A DNA stretch of 64,000 nucleotides from Psychrobacillus faecigallinarum. Lineage in GTDB: Bacteria; Bacillota; Bacilli; Bacillales_A; Planococcaceae. Shown here one piece after another: positions 33,042-43,184 of this stretch (positions are counted from its first letter, which is position 1; each line of letters opens with the position of its first letter). Both the position numbers and the translations under genes were made by a program. The DNA lies in assembly GCF_014836595.1 (NCBI RefSeq), contig NZ_JACSQO010000001.1, forward strand, positions 682,001 through 746,000, in the 5' to 3' direction. A model generated the notes under the pieces. The model saw only the letters and a program-made list of their open reading frames with translations, ran no database searches and was not told where the DNA came from.

Positions 33042-35252
33042 TTAATAGGATGTCTTTTTTAGAAGTGTTCCCTCTAATTTTGAAGCCTCCACACTATACT
33101 TTAACTGGTCTTGATTAATTATTCCTGTAGTGGACGTAATAACAAACAAAGAGGATTTAAAGTTAAAGCCTTCTTCTCTGGAGATAAAGTCGATTACCTT
33201 TAATGTGTTCCCGTCTATGTAATCTACTTTAACCACAACAGATTTCCCTAACCCGTCATTAATAGTTAACGTTCCAGATAATGACCGTTTAAAAGAATGA
33301 CCGTAGGAAGGATTCAAAAAGGAAAAATCAAACGTGTCTGTTATAGAGATACCATTAGATCCTTCATCATGGTAAGTAATTGCTGTAGAGGCAAAAGCTC
33401 CTTCAAAAATAGTATTAGTTGCAGTATTGATTGCCCCTTCACCATCAATTCCGTCCTGTCCAGGTGTATACTGATAGGCAACAAATGTATTTTCCATATT
33501 TTGAAGAAGGCTTACTGTTCCTAGGCTCCAATATCCATCTTCATCTACTGTTACCATTCCTACATAAACACTGTTCCGATAAACCTTCACCTTGTTACCT
33601 GGGTGTGCTGTGCCACTTATTTCATAGAAAGAACCATCAAAGGTAAGTGGGCTTTGAGCCGGGTTTGTAATTTTTACAGCTGCGTGTTGAGTGATATCAG
33701 ATACTATATTCCAAGTGGATGCATTCTCTAATCTCACATCATAGCCCAAGGTTAGCATATCTCCCTTAGTCAAAGCTCTTTCAAATTCTTCCTTAGAGAT
33801 AAGCTGACCATGAATAAAGAATAAATCATTCGCATCCCATTTATATTTCATCCCATTAACTACTATATAACCAGCTTCCTTATGTATGGTTTCATTTTCT
33901 ATCTGAAAATCATATACACCTGAGTTAGTTTGCAGCTGATAAAAATGAGTGACCGCTGCTTGTTTACTCGTTTCATTGCCATCTAGCTTTTGAATGGTTG
34001 GCTGCACATTAGTATATGTACCAGCACCTGCCGTAACAGTGAAAACAACATGTCCATTCTGATCCGCATAGGATCTCCACTCCTGACTCGCTTCTTCTAC
34101 GTGGCCATTTACTGAAGTTATTACTCCAGTCGTTGGTTCTCCATTATTATTTGCTAGACTTATTCTTACCCGGCCATTATAAGGAGAATTATCACTGTTC
34201 GTAAGTTTAGCGATGTATACATGCGTATCTGTAGTTTCGAGATATCGCTCCTCTAAATCATTTAACAATATACCAGAATTATCCGGAACCTCTGGTGTAG
34301 TAAAGATTATTTCACTTCCTTTCCAGGTAAGTAAATAATCAGTGTCTCCGTTTAAATCGGTGGTTGTTAATGTAATGGACTTCTTATCCTCCGATAATCT
34401 GGCATGCTGAACAATTTCCCCGGAAATTTTAAACTGGCCAGCCTCTAAATTAGAAGAGTTGGTTAACAGAGCTTTAGATAGTTTCACAGTCACAGTATTT
34501 TTTCCATCTGTAGTTGCAAAAAGTGGAAGCAACGGAACTGAATTTAGTGTGGATTCATAGTTATTTTGTAACTTTGAGTAAAAACTTAAGCTATCCTTAT
34601 AGCCATTTAAGTATTCATAAGCCTTCATTAATTCAAGATCGGTTTCTATGTATTTTTCTTCCTTTAGTAATTTCTTCGCCTTTTCTAAATGCATATGTAT
34701 AGTTACATCATATTGAACAGAATTCATTAGTGCTTCAAAAGTAGGCTTCACTGAGTTCCGAATTCCATCACGTGTGGACTGCCCATAGACTCGATCTAGC
34801 AGCTTAGTTTGTTTTCGATATTCGGCAGTTGCCAAATGGTAAGTTGCCTCAATCCTATCAAGTTCCCCCGATGCTATAGATGAATTCATATTGTTGGTGA
34901 GTTCTTTAATTTTTTCACTGGAGGTGATTGCGTCTATGTATGCCTGTGCTCGTTTTACTTGTATTTTAGCATCGACCAATCTAGCGTGCACATTTAACTT
35001 TTCCGATTGGGAAAGTTGTGACGAAGCTTTTTCGGCAGCTTCTATGTAATTTTTCGTTGTATTATATTCCGCATACGGCCTTGTTTTAAAGTTCGCAAAG
35101 CCTTCAACAGATATTGCCCATTTTAATATAGTGCCTGCGTTTATCGCATTGGTGACTAACTGATTTACATTCCCAGCAGCATTAACTGAAGGGACGGGGG
35201 CCGTAGCAATAAAGACCGTGGCAATAACTGCAATTTTAGTAGCTTTAATCAT
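33042..35252 (-). CDS. Secreted surface protein with SbsC-like domain, paralogue of 18012-20255
   Basis: 736 residues. Signal peptide to about residue 25 (VNAAG). The SbsC-like helical domain covers 26-235 with LKWAISVEGFA, RAQAYIDAIT and RVYGQSTRD (154-162), all shared with the protein at 18012-20255. Beta-rich domains follow, including an Ig-like domain near 240-325 and a central block with GVYDFQIENETIHKEAGYIV, aligned with the same position in the paralogue. The C-terminal ~130 residues differ between the two. Probably non-covalently wall-bound. AAGGAGC lies 11 bases before ATG 35252. Confidence 0.8.
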   Translation of the reverse strand: MIKATKIAVIATVFIATAPVPSVNAAGNVNQLVTNAINAGTILKWAISVEGFANFKTRPYAEYNTTKNYIEAAEKASSQLSQSEKLNVHARLVDAKIQVKRAQAYIDAITSSEKIKELTNNMNSSIASGELDRIEATYHLATAEYRKQTKLLDRVYGQSTRDGIRNSVKPTFEALMNSVQYDVTIHMHLEKAKKLLKEEKYIETDLELMKAYEYLNGYKDSLSFYSKLQNNYESTLNSVPLLPLFATTDGKNTVTVKLSKALLTNSSNLEAGQFKISGEIVQHARLSEDKKSITLTTTDLNGDTDYLLTWKGSEIIFTTPEVPDNSGILLNDLEERYLETTDTHVYIAKLTNSDNSPYNGRVRISLANNNGEPTTGVITSVNGHVEEASQEWRSYADQNGHVVFTVTAGAGTYTNVQPTIQKLDGNETSKQAAVTHFYQLQTNSGVYDFQIENETIHKEAGYIVVNGMKYKWDANDLFFIHGQLISKEEFERALTKGDMLTLGYDVRLENASTWNIVSDITQHAAVKITNPAQSPLTFDGSFYEISGTAHPGNKVKVYRNSVYVGMVTVDEDGYWSLGTVSLLQNMENTFVAYQYTPGQDGIDGEGAINTATNTIFEGAFASTAITYHDEGSNGISITDTFDFSFLNPSYGHSFKRSLSGTLTINDGLGKSVVVKVDYIDGNTLKVIDFISREEGFNFKSSLFVITSTTGIINQDQLKYSVEASKLEGTLLKKTSY

Positions 35253-35590
35253 AGATAGTATTATGCTCCTTCTTTTTGTTTAATCATAACATGTAAATTA
35301 AGGTAAAATTTTTACTAAATTAAGGAAGAATTTTTTACCAATTAATTTTATATAATTTCCTTTATTATCCTTAAACTACCGAAACAGTGTACCTACAAAA
35401 AAATCCGGAAGCTGACTTTATCAATTGTTCCGATTAAGACCTTTTTTACATTGAGTACGAACGATAAAAGTATATTTATCCTCCTGCTCAAATGTACAAT
35501 TAATTGGACTTTAAGATTATTGAATAATTACTTGCCTTGTTATAACTAATAATCCGGAAATATACTAGAGCGGTTTCGCTCTAAATAATA

Positions 35591-35623
35591 AAAATACCGC
35601 GAACATTAAGTTCACGGTATTTT
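35591..35623 (-). terminator. Terminator of the small secreted protein gene
   Basis: Stem AAAATACCGCGAAC/GTTCACGGTATTTT (one mismatch), 57 bases after the stop at 35680. A second small hairpin (TAGAGCG/CGCTCTA, 35566-35583) lies next to it. The rest of the 427-base gap 35253-35679 is AT-rich without a gene. Confidence 0.75.
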
Positions 35624-35679
35624 CTAGCAGTATATAATTTTTATAAAAAACTGCCCCTTAAAATAGGACAGTCACCTCA

Positions 35680-36132
35680 TTAATCCACAGAAATAACCTC
35701 CACCTTATCGGTTATAGGTGGCTCAACTGGGAGAGTATCACCAGGTTTTGGCTTAGCAGGAGTTTCTACTACATCCGGCTTGTCACCGTTTAACTGCTTT
35801 AATTTAGCTTTGCTTGGTGTTTCATATTTAATAGAAATATCCTTTTTCACAAAGTTCCCTCCGCCTACTCCATAAAGACCATTGTGATCATTTGTATAAC
35901 GATACACTCGATACTCCTCTCCCTTCTTCAAATCTCTCACCTTTATTAAAGACTGATCTGGACCTATTTTCCAAAGAGTTGTATTAGATTGTACAGTTAC
36001 TTTCCCAATTTGCCCTACTTTTAATTCTGTTTTTCCCCACATGACTTTTACCGCGGCTTCAGCATACACACTAGTAAGAAGAATAAAAGAAACGGTAATT
36101 ACAAACAAAGAGAGATACCTTTTTATTTTCAT
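35680..36132 (-). CDS. Secreted protein with SH3-like domain
   Basis: 150 residues. Signal peptide ends near AEAA (residue 26). Residues 30-100 form a small beta domain (MWGKTELKVGQIGKVTV...KKGEEYRVYRY...GLYGVGGGNFV) resembling SH3-like wall domains attached to Bacillus secreted enzymes. The C-terminal 45 residues are a Pro/Lys-rich linker. There is no catalytic domain, so it may be a stand-alone wall binder or a truncated enzyme. ATG 36132 is 9 bases from GGAGGG and preferred over 36138. Confidence 0.65.
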   Translation of the reverse strand: MKIKRYLSLFVITVSFILLTSVYAEAAVKVMWGKTELKVGQIGKVTVQSNTTLWKIGPDQSLIKVRDLKKGEEYRVYRYTNDHNGLYGVGGGNFVKKDISIKYETPSKAKLKQLNGDKPDVVETPAKPKPGDTLPVEPPITDKVEVISVD

Positions 36133-36226
36133 CGTCATAAGCCCTCCACCTTAATATCTGAATATTAATTCTACTTACTAGAATAACATATATTTAAGAA
36201 AAAAATAACAAAATACCCTCCAACTT

Positions 36227-36273
36227 ATTTCAAATGTATTACAGGTGCCTGGCACCTGTAATACATTTGAAAT
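36227..36273. repeat. Interspersed 47-base perfect palindrome (copy D)
   Basis: Arms of 23 bases match perfectly around T36250, core GGTGCCTGGCACC. It lies between divergent genes. The remaining bases to 36454 are AT-rich. Confidence 0.93.
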
Positions 36274-36454
36274 AATAGGCCTAAAAAACTAGAACTATTT
36301 GTTTAGACTTTTTTTAGTCACAAAGAATAAGCCATTAATACTATTTAATAAATCTAAATCAATTTTTTTCCTTTTTTTAATTAAAAATGTCTTTTTTTAT
36401 GAAATAAGTCCTGCTATAATGTAATTTATAAAACATAGAAGGGTAATTTATATC

Positions 36455-37279
36455 ATGAAATTTAATAGGTACATATTCATCGTATTCTTCGCTTCACTAA
36501 CGTTATTTGGTAGTACTGCTTCTGCACATCCATCAAACAACAATGCCTTTATAACTACATCCTCAGGAAACAAAATAGGCGTTGGGTCACCGACTACTCA
36601 AAAGGTTTCTCCTTTTATAATTTTGTCTAAAGAAACTATAAAAGAAAAAAAAGATGCTCGTATAAGACAATCTATTACAGTTCTTCCTTCAACATCATCT
36701 ACCGTAGTAGAAATTCCTTTTAGTTTCTATAATGATGAATATCTAGTTCTCTACAAAGAGGATTCAGGGAAGCAATACAATGCAGGACATATATTCAATA
36801 AGAAAAATGAATCTATCGGTTTATTTTTCATTTCAACAGAAAAAGCTCAAAACAAATTAAAAGTGACTACAAATGTAAAAAATAAAAACATACTCGAATT
36901 AAAAATTGAAACAAATAAACTTTTAGACCCAGTAACTATTGATATAGAAATTTCCAGTCCAGATATTACTACCTACTTTTCTAAAAATCAGTGGATTACA
37001 AGAGGCAAACTAGATTCTGTCAGCATGATACCTAGTCCTTATCTATTAACTTCTGCTAACTATGAAATTTCGACATTAAAGAGATTGGATGCGTGGAACA
37101 AACTTGTCGATCTTCATAAGTATGATGAAAAATGGAGCAATATAAGTGGATTACAAAATCAATTTGATTGTCATTTCGATTTTGCAAAAACTAAGGGCGA
37201 GTGGAATTTAGAGCCTGCTAGAAAAAATGTCGGCTATTTTTCAACTATTATGGCTTCATGTAATCCAAGTACAAAATAA
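36455..37279 (+). CDS. Secreted DUF2599-like protein
   Basis: 274 residues. Signal peptide 1-24 (STASA-H). The body is beta-rich with no known enzyme motif. The C-terminal ~65 residues (WNKLVDLHKYDEKW, then QFDCHFDF, then GEWNLEPAR and ASCNP) fit the DUF2599 family, with two cysteines (in FDCHFD and SCNP) likely to form a disulfide. AAGGG upstream. Expected outside the cell; function unknown. Confidence 0.72.
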   Translation: MKFNRYIFIVFFASLTLFGSTASAHPSNNNAFITTSSGNKIGVGSPTTQKVSPFIILSKETIKEKKDARIRQSITVLPSTSSTVVEIPFSFYNDEYLVLYKEDSGKQYNAGHIFNKKNESIGLFFISTEKAQNKLKVTTNVKNKNILELKIETNKLLDPVTIDIEISSPDITTYFSKNQWITRGKLDSVSMIPSPYLLTSANYEISTLKRLDAWNKLVDLHKYDEKWSNISGLQNQFDCHFDFAKTKGEWNLEPARKNVGYFSTIMASCNPSTK

Positions 37280-37377
37280 ATTGTCTACGGAAATAATTTA
37301 GTTTCCTCCAAATTTCGACGAATTTTGAAAAACGTTTTTGCTATATTTATACATACCAACAATAAGGAGCATGGAGA

Positions 37378-37566
37378 ATGCAACATATAGAATTTACTAA
37401 TTTACTTGACTCAGTTATAGGTCCACGTATTATTTTTCATCAAATGGAATGCGATGTTTGCGGATTTGATTTAATCTACTATCAAGATCCCGATACTAGC
37501 AAACAAAATGGGATGGCATGTGAACAATGTAACTATGTAAAGAAGTTTGAATTTAAAGTAGAATAG
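37378..37566 (+). CDS. Small zinc-ribbon-like protein
   Basis: 62 residues with two CxxC pairs (CDVCG about residue 25, CEQCN about residue 48), likely binding one zinc ion. AAGGAG lies 12 bases before the ATG and a strong terminator follows. No family recognised. Confidence 0.62.
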   Translation: MQHIEFTNLLDSVIGPRIIFHQMECDVCGFDLIYYQDPDTSKQNGMACEQCNYVKKFEFKVE

Positions 37567-37576
37567 CTCAAAGTAT

Positions 37577-37616
37577 AAAAGATCCTTCCTAGCCAGAGCG
37601 CTAGAAAGGATCTTTT
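37577..37616. terminator. Bidirectional terminator between convergent genes
   Basis: Stem AAAAGATCCTT/AAGGATCTTTT extended by CTAGC/GCTAG; T runs on both strands. It ends 10 bases before the stop of the nucleotidase gene. Confidence 0.85.
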
Positions 37617-37626
37617 ATATTTTTAT

Positions 37627-40218
37627 TTATTTGATAGAGTACTTACCAAATCCGTCAGTACCTTCACCAATATATTGAATGCTTCCGTCAGCAGGAAGTA
37701 CCTTCGCTGCGTTTTTAGAAGATTCGAATATGATTTTTGCAGTTGATGGAAGTGTTGCAAATTTCCAGTTTCCATCTGCAGAAGGGTCAATTGTTTTCTT
37801 CTCTAGGATGAAGTCTATAATTGCTTGACGGTTTTCATCTGGGTATACTTCTGTTTCTGTCGCATTACGCACACCCGGGAATGTTCCGTTCGCACGGTAG
37901 TTATTTGTTGCTACGATAAATTGCTGCTTCAAATCAATAGGCTTGCCATCGAATTGAAGGTTAACGATACGTGAAGCATCCTTATTCACCAAGTTACCGT
38001 CTGGATCATATTTAGCTGGTTGTGTTACATCAATTTCATATGTTACTCCATCAATCACGTCATAATTATATGAGCGGAAATCTGTGTTAATAAGCTGTTG
38101 CTCATCTTTTTTAGTTGCATCGATTTGATTGAATTGTCCTGCAGACATTTCTAACCATTCTTTCACATCAGCTCCTGTAACCTTTACAGTAGAGATTGTA
38201 TTGTCATACAAATATAGGTCTGCAACGTTTTTAATTGCTAACTCACCTGTAGGTACATAAGTGTAATATTCAGGGTCGCTTCTTGTTCCAGCTTTAAACG
38301 GAGCTCCAGCAGAAAGAACCGGAAGTTTTTCATTTGCCGTACCTTTAAGCTTTGCTTTTACATATTCGGTTTGTGCATTGGTTACGATTTGTATGGATGG
38401 GTCATCTTGCACCTGTGAGAAGTAGCTATGAATATCTGCCGTTGTAGTTCCAACAGCTTGGCGCACATAAGAAATAGTCCCTTCATGAGCCTCCTTTACT
38501 GCATTCACGATTGTTTGGTCTACATCAGATGCATCCTTTGCAATCGTACGAACCTCAGCTTTAGATGAAGCAACCTTCCAGCCTTGTCCGTCTTTTTCCA
38601 ATGTCAAATCAATTACACCTAAATGGCTTCCGAATTTACCTGGCATTACTACTGGAACACCGTTCATAGTTCCTTTTGCAATATCCACATTAGTTAAAGA
38701 AGCATCTACTTTTCCAGGGAATACTTGATGAGCGTGACCAGTGATAATCGCATCAACGCCATCTACTTTAGTCAATAAGTAGGTTACATCTTCCTCACCA
38801 ACCTCATGAGTAGCGTCTCCCATACCTGAGTGAGAAAGAACTACTACTACATCTGCTCCAGCTTTTTTCATATCTGGAACTACTTTTTCCACAGCTTGCA
38901 CAGAATCATCTACTGTTACTTTTCCTGTTAAATGTGATTTATCCCATTTCAGGATTTGTGGAGGTACAATACCAGTTACCCCGACCTTTACTGTTGCTTT
39001 ATTCCCCTTCGCATCAACCACTTCTTTATCGATTAATACGTAAGGTGTGTATGCTAATTTACCAGTAGCTGCGTCACGAACATTTGCATTTACATAAGGG
39101 AAGTCTGCATCATCTAAAACTTCATCTAAGAAATCAAGGCCGTAGTTAAATTCGTGGTTACCGAAAGTAGCTCCATCATAGTCTAAAAGCTCCATAGCTG
39201 TAATAGATGGATGCTCTTCTCCATCCTTTAGCTTGTCAACTGAAGATTTATAAGATCCTAGCGGAGTTCCTTGAATAGAATCACCATTGTCGAATAACAA
39301 TGAATTACTATTTTCTGTGCGTGCTTTTTTAATTAATGTGGCAGTTTTAGCAAGACCTAAACTATTTGAAGCTGTGTCTTTATAGTAGTCATAGTTTACA
39401 ATATTTGTATGAATATCAGAAGTACCTAGGATACGTAGGGAAAATGTCCCTGTCGCAGCTTCTTTATCAACACCAAATTTATTGTCATAAGCTCGGTCAA
39501 TCAAATCTTTAATCATTGGTAAAGAGTTAGATTGAGGCAGCATATCAATTAAAGGATAAATAGAAAGTATAGCTTTTTTAGCTTCTTCTGTTTTACCAGC
39601 TGCTAAAGCTTTCTCAGCTTCTAGAACCTTCATATATATAGTGACAGGTATTTTTAACTCATCACGCTTAGCATTTGCCGGATCTTTATATTGTTCTAAC
39701 AAAAGATCACGAGCTGACTTACCAGTAAAACGGTAAAGAATAGCTGTACGTGATTTCAGTTGAGCAGATAATTGATGATAAGATTTCTCTGCCTTTGACC
39801 AATCACGAGCTGCTTCAGCCTTTTCAATGTCTTTCATAATTGGATTTAAGTACTTGTCCGCATAGTTGTAAGCATCAATATAAGGAACAATTCCTTTTGT
39901 TACTTTTTCATAATACAAAGCATCCAAATCTTTTAACATAGTAGCTTTGTTTTTAGCATTGGATTTTGAAATTGCAGCCTTCGCTTTTGCATAACTTGCC
40001 TTCGCCTTGTTTAAAGCAGGGTATAATTCTTTACTAGTAACAATTTTCCCCTTTTGGGCAGGCACCACATAAGCATACGCTGCATTTTTCATGTCCATAC
40101 GAGCTTGATCGACGATCTGTTGAGTCGAACTGCTAGCAAAAGTTACATTTGCAGAAGCAAATAAAGACGTTGCAAGCACAACCGAGACTACCGATTTTTT
40201 TAAAGATTTCCTATTCAC
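37627..40218 (-). CDS. Wall-targeted 2',3'-cyclic-nucleotide phosphodiesterase / 3'(5')-nucleotidase
   Basis: 863 residues. Signal peptide (NRKSLKKSVVSVVLATSLF..., cut near residue 29). Residues 30-255 are a helical region of the SbsC-like type with the variant motif RFTGKSARD. Residues 257-600 are the metallophosphoesterase: GTSDIHTN (Asp268, His270), FDNGDSIQGTP, TFGNHEFNYG, VLSHSG, ITGHAHQVFPG. Residues 610-840 are the 5'-nucleotidase C-terminal domain (SAGAPFKAGTR, TNNYRANG). It should strip phosphate from extracellular nucleotides. GTG 40218 has AGGGGTGG just upstream; an upstream in-frame ATG at 40272 has none. The SbsC-like fusion replaces the usual SLH or LPXTG anchor. Confidence 0.9.
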   Translation of the reverse strand: MNRKSLKKSVVSVVLATSLFASANVTFASSSTQQIVDQARMDMKNAAYAYVVPAQKGKIVTSKELYPALNKAKASYAKAKAAISKSNAKNKATMLKDLDALYYEKVTKGIVPYIDAYNYADKYLNPIMKDIEKAEAARDWSKAEKSYHQLSAQLKSRTAILYRFTGKSARDLLLEQYKDPANAKRDELKIPVTIYMKVLEAEKALAAGKTEEAKKAILSIYPLIDMLPQSNSLPMIKDLIDRAYDNKFGVDKEAATGTFSLRILGTSDIHTNIVNYDYYKDTASNSLGLAKTATLIKKARTENSNSLLFDNGDSIQGTPLGSYKSSVDKLKDGEEHPSITAMELLDYDGATFGNHEFNYGLDFLDEVLDDADFPYVNANVRDAATGKLAYTPYVLIDKEVVDAKGNKATVKVGVTGIVPPQILKWDKSHLTGKVTVDDSVQAVEKVVPDMKKAGADVVVVLSHSGMGDATHEVGEEDVTYLLTKVDGVDAIITGHAHQVFPGKVDASLTNVDIAKGTMNGVPVVMPGKFGSHLGVIDLTLEKDGQGWKVASSKAEVRTIAKDASDVDQTIVNAVKEAHEGTISYVRQAVGTTTADIHSYFSQVQDDPSIQIVTNAQTEYVKAKLKGTANEKLPVLSAGAPFKAGTRSDPEYYTYVPTGELAIKNVADLYLYDNTISTVKVTGADVKEWLEMSAGQFNQIDATKKDEQQLINTDFRSYNYDVIDGVTYEIDVTQPAKYDPDGNLVNKDASRIVNLQFDGKPIDLKQQFIVATNNYRANGTFPGVRNATETEVYPDENRQAIIDFILEKKTIDPSADGNWKFATLPSTAKIIFESSKNAAKVLPADGSIQYIGEGTDGFGKYSIK

Positions 40219-40425
40219 ATTTCCACCCCTATTTCTGATTTTTAAAATCCCCCAGCCTATCATTCTATTCATAAATAACGAACAATTGGGCTACTATCTA
40301 AAGATAATCAAATACTCTAATCAAAACAATGCAATAAATGTAAAAATATCGTAAAATCAAACTATTTACACTCAAAAGATTTATATTATGGGTAAAAATA
40401 CATAAAAAATATCTATTTCCAAAGT

Positions 40426-40472
40426 ATGTATAAAATATTACAGGTGCCTGGCACCTGTAATAATTTTTCTAT
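40426..40472. repeat. Interspersed palindrome (copy E, decayed)
   Basis: Core GGTGCCTGGCACC at the centre (40449); arms match at 19 of 23 positions. It shares the 380-base gap 40219-40600 with copy F; nothing else is visible there. Confidence 0.85.
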
Positions 40473-40545
40473 AATATTTAAAGTTGATATTGTTCGATAA
40501 ACCCTCCATCCCTCCAAACAGGGACAGAATTTCCAAATATATTAG

Positions 40546-40592
40546 TATTCTAATATATTTCAGGTGCCAGGCACCCGTAATACTTTTGAAAC
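40546..40592. repeat. Interspersed palindrome (copy F, most decayed)
   Basis: Core GGTGCCAGGCACC centred on A40569; arms match at about 16 of 23 positions. 9 bases from the end of the symporter gene. Confidence 0.75.
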
Positions 40593-40600
40593 AATATAGG

Positions 40601-42001
40601 TTAGTTTTTAGCTAAGATTCCTGACATGTTTTCTTTTGGTTGAGTTAATAGACTCACGACTACTAATGTGATTACAGCCATTGGTAAGGCAAATAAGACG
40701 CTGTTTAGCTCAAATGGTTTGTTTAAGACAACCTCCCAGACGATTGTACTTACACCACCAACCACCATCGAGCTTAACACTCCAGTTGTAGTTGCTCGCT
40801 TCCATAGGATGGTGGCAAGCAGTGCAGGTGTAACGGATGCGCCGTACATTGTATAAGAGTACATTTGAATAGCTAACACAGAAGGGAAGTACATAGCAAG
40901 CACATACGCAACAACACCTAATCCTACAACTACATAACGATTCATTTTTAATAGTTTTTTATCGGAAATCTCTTTTTTGCTATAGCGCTTATACAAGTCA
41001 TACACAATATTCCCTGAAGCAGAGAGTAGGTAAGATGTTCCTGTGGTTATGATAAAGGCAACGCACGCACAGAGCACAACTAATCCTATTGCTAAAGGTA
41101 ATCCATTAATAGCCATATTCAACACAGCTGTATCTGGTGTGATATTCGGAAACATTACAATAGCCGCAGTGGCAAATGTAATAGTTAACCCAATGACAAG
41201 TACACTACCTAAGAAAAAACCAATTGTTGAATTTTTCGCCGTTTTCTCATCCTTTGCCGCAGCAAAACGCTGATACATATTTTGATCCCCTAAAATAAGC
41301 AGGAACAGGGGCAGGAAATACCCTAACAATTGTAGTGGACTAAGCCCTCCATTCCATTGCTTGGCCTGTTCCGGAAGATTTAAAGATAATCCCTCCAGTC
41401 CCCCTACTCCGTTCAACACGAAAGGTAAACCTATTAAAAATCCAAAAACTATTAACAGAGCACTTAAAGCATCTGTATAGGCAACAGAGAATAACCCACC
41501 GCTCACCGTCAAGAAGATAACAAGCACCGCGATAATAATCGCACCAGTCTCAATCGGTAACCCAGTCGTAATTTGCAGTACATACGCACCACCAGTGAAC
41601 TGATAAGCGGTAATTCCCACATATGCAAGAAGTATTAATATACTCGCAACAAGTCGGGCTTGACTTCCAAACCGTTTCTCAATAATTTCTGGAACCGTAT
41701 ATGCTTCCCCTTTGCGAACCCTTCCTGCGATAAAATAAAGTACAATAATGCCGAATATTCCACCTGATAAATTGAAAATTGCAGCCCACGGACCGTACTG
41801 ATATATGAAGCTTGCCCCACCGACCACTGTCCCAGAGCCAACAAAGGTAGCTAGCAGAGTTCCAGTCATAACCCATAAGGGGAGTGATCGTCCAGCTGCC
41901 ATAAAGTCCTGACTTGTATCAATCGAATTTCTACTAAAATATACCCCCATCAAGGCCATTACAGCTAAATAAATTACAACTGCGATTAAATAAATACTCA
42001 T
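40601..42001 (-). CDS. Sodium:solute symporter family (SSS) transporter
   Basis: 466 residues with about 12-13 transmembrane helices and the LeuT-type SSS layout: AGRSLPLWVMTGTLLATFVGSGTVVGGASF in helices 1-2, FSVAYTDALSALLIVFG for the sodium-site helix. Last gene of a unit with an M24-family protein (22 bases upstream) and an amidohydrolase, so it probably imports the compound they degrade. GGGAGGG before the ATG. Substrate not deducible. Confidence 0.88.
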   Translation of the reverse strand: MSIYLIAVVIYLAVMALMGVYFSRNSIDTSQDFMAAGRSLPLWVMTGTLLATFVGSGTVVGGASFIYQYGPWAAIFNLSGGIFGIIVLYFIAGRVRKGEAYTVPEIIEKRFGSQARLVASILILLAYVGITAYQFTGGAYVLQITTGLPIETGAIIIAVLVIFLTVSGGLFSVAYTDALSALLIVFGFLIGLPFVLNGVGGLEGLSLNLPEQAKQWNGGLSPLQLLGYFLPLFLLILGDQNMYQRFAAAKDEKTAKNSTIGFFLGSVLVIGLTITFATAAIVMFPNITPDTAVLNMAINGLPLAIGLVVLCACVAFIITTGTSYLLSASGNIVYDLYKRYSKKEISDKKLLKMNRYVVVGLGVVAYVLAMYFPSVLAIQMYSYTMYGASVTPALLATILWKRATTTGVLSSMVVGGVSTIVWEVVLNKPFELNSVLFALPMAVITLVVVSLLTQPKENMSGILAKN

Positions 42002-42023
42002 TTTATTCCCTCCCCTAAATTAG

Positions 42024-43163
42024 TTAAAGAATTAAATCTTCCAGCTTACTTGGATAATGAGTGACTAACTGAGTTCCCTGCTTGGTCAAAATGACAGTAT
42101 CGGAGTGACGGAAACCTCCAATTCCTGGAATATAAAGCCCCGGCTCTACGCAAAATACCATGTTCTCTTGTAGGACAAGATCATTTGAATATTTTAACGA
42201 TGGCTCTTCATGAAGTCCTATCCCGATTCCATGTCCTGTGCGATGTCTGACATACTGCTCCACATTCGCATCTTTAAATACATTCAATGCAACTTCATTT
42301 ACCTCCGCTGCAGTCACCCCTACTCGTATAAAATCCAGCGCAGCCTGCTGCGCCTCTTGTGCCAGCTTGAACGCTTCCTCCTGCTCAATTGTTGGTTTCC
42401 CAACAAAAAAAGTACGTTCACATTCGGCTCTGTAGCCATTGACTCCAACCTGTCGACTGTGAATAATAATATCGTTAGTACCTAGAGCTCTAGTATTAGA
42501 AAACACATGTGGCATATTAGTTCTCTCAATACCGGATGGAGACATAACAAAATAATCTAATGTAGAGTTTGGATGATTCTTAGCGACCTCTAAAAATAGT
42601 GCTGTATTTCCAAATTGATCTAACTCCATTTCCGTTATATTTGGAGCAGCATGCGCTAGTGATGCAGTCAATGAAAGGCTTACCAATTTACCGGATTCAA
42701 TAATTTGTTCTATTTCTTCCTCCTCTTTTATAGCCCGCATCTGTATTATTTCTTCATCTAAGCTAACTAACTCATATCCCTTATCACGTAATCTTCTTGC
42801 TAATTCAAAAGGTAAGGCACTAAACTCTACCCCGACTCTAGAACTTTCAGGATAAGTTGATATTACTTCTTCAAAAAGCTCTACATAAGAATTTGCCTGA
42901 GTTTGGTGCAAAGGCGTTTCATAATAGACTAGTAGTTGATCCGCTATTGATTTATCTTTTGCGTGATTTTCTTCCAATGATGGCACGACTAGCTTTGTGT
43001 TCTGTTCACCTACAAATAAAACAATTGGTCGAGAATAAGTAATGGCTTTAAACCCACTAAAATAATATTGATTTTCAAAATTCATAATGACCGAAAGAGT
43101 TACCTCTTTCTTAGCCATCACCTCTCGCAATTGATATATCCTCTTTTCAAAATTCACATTCAT
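42024..43163 (-). CDS. M24 family creatinase/prolidase-like protein with altered metal site
   Basis: 379 residues with the pita-bread fold: N-terminal creatinase domain (1-135), catalytic domain (140-379). In metal-dependent M24 enzymes five ligands are Asp, Asp, His, Glu, Glu. Here the positions read Ser236 (IIIHSRQ), Glu247 (YRAECERTFF), His311 (GHGIG), Glu340 (VEPG) and Ser354 (FRHSD), so three of five are changed. This points to a metal-independent hydrolase like creatinase or ectoine hydrolase rather than an Xaa-Pro peptidase. Middle gene of the amidohydrolase-M24-symporter operon. The start may be ATG 43163 or GTG 43157. Confidence 0.83.
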   Translation of the reverse strand: MNVNFEKRIYQLREVMAKKEVTLSVIMNFENQYYFSGFKAITYSRPIVLFVGEQNTKLVVPSLEENHAKDKSIADQLLVYYETPLHQTQANSYVELFEEVISTYPESSRVGVEFSALPFELARRLRDKGYELVSLDEEIIQMRAIKEEEEIEQIIESGKLVSLSLTASLAHAAPNITEMELDQFGNTALFLEVAKNHPNSTLDYFVMSPSGIERTNMPHVFSNTRALGTNDIIIHSRQVGVNGYRAECERTFFVGKPTIEQEEAFKLAQEAQQAALDFIRVGVTAAEVNEVALNVFKDANVEQYVRHRTGHGIGIGLHEEPSLKYSNDLVLQENMVFCVEPGLYIPGIGGFRHSDTVILTKQGTQLVTHYPSKLEDLIL

Positions 43164-43184
43164 AAACCCCTTTCTTTTTTCTAC

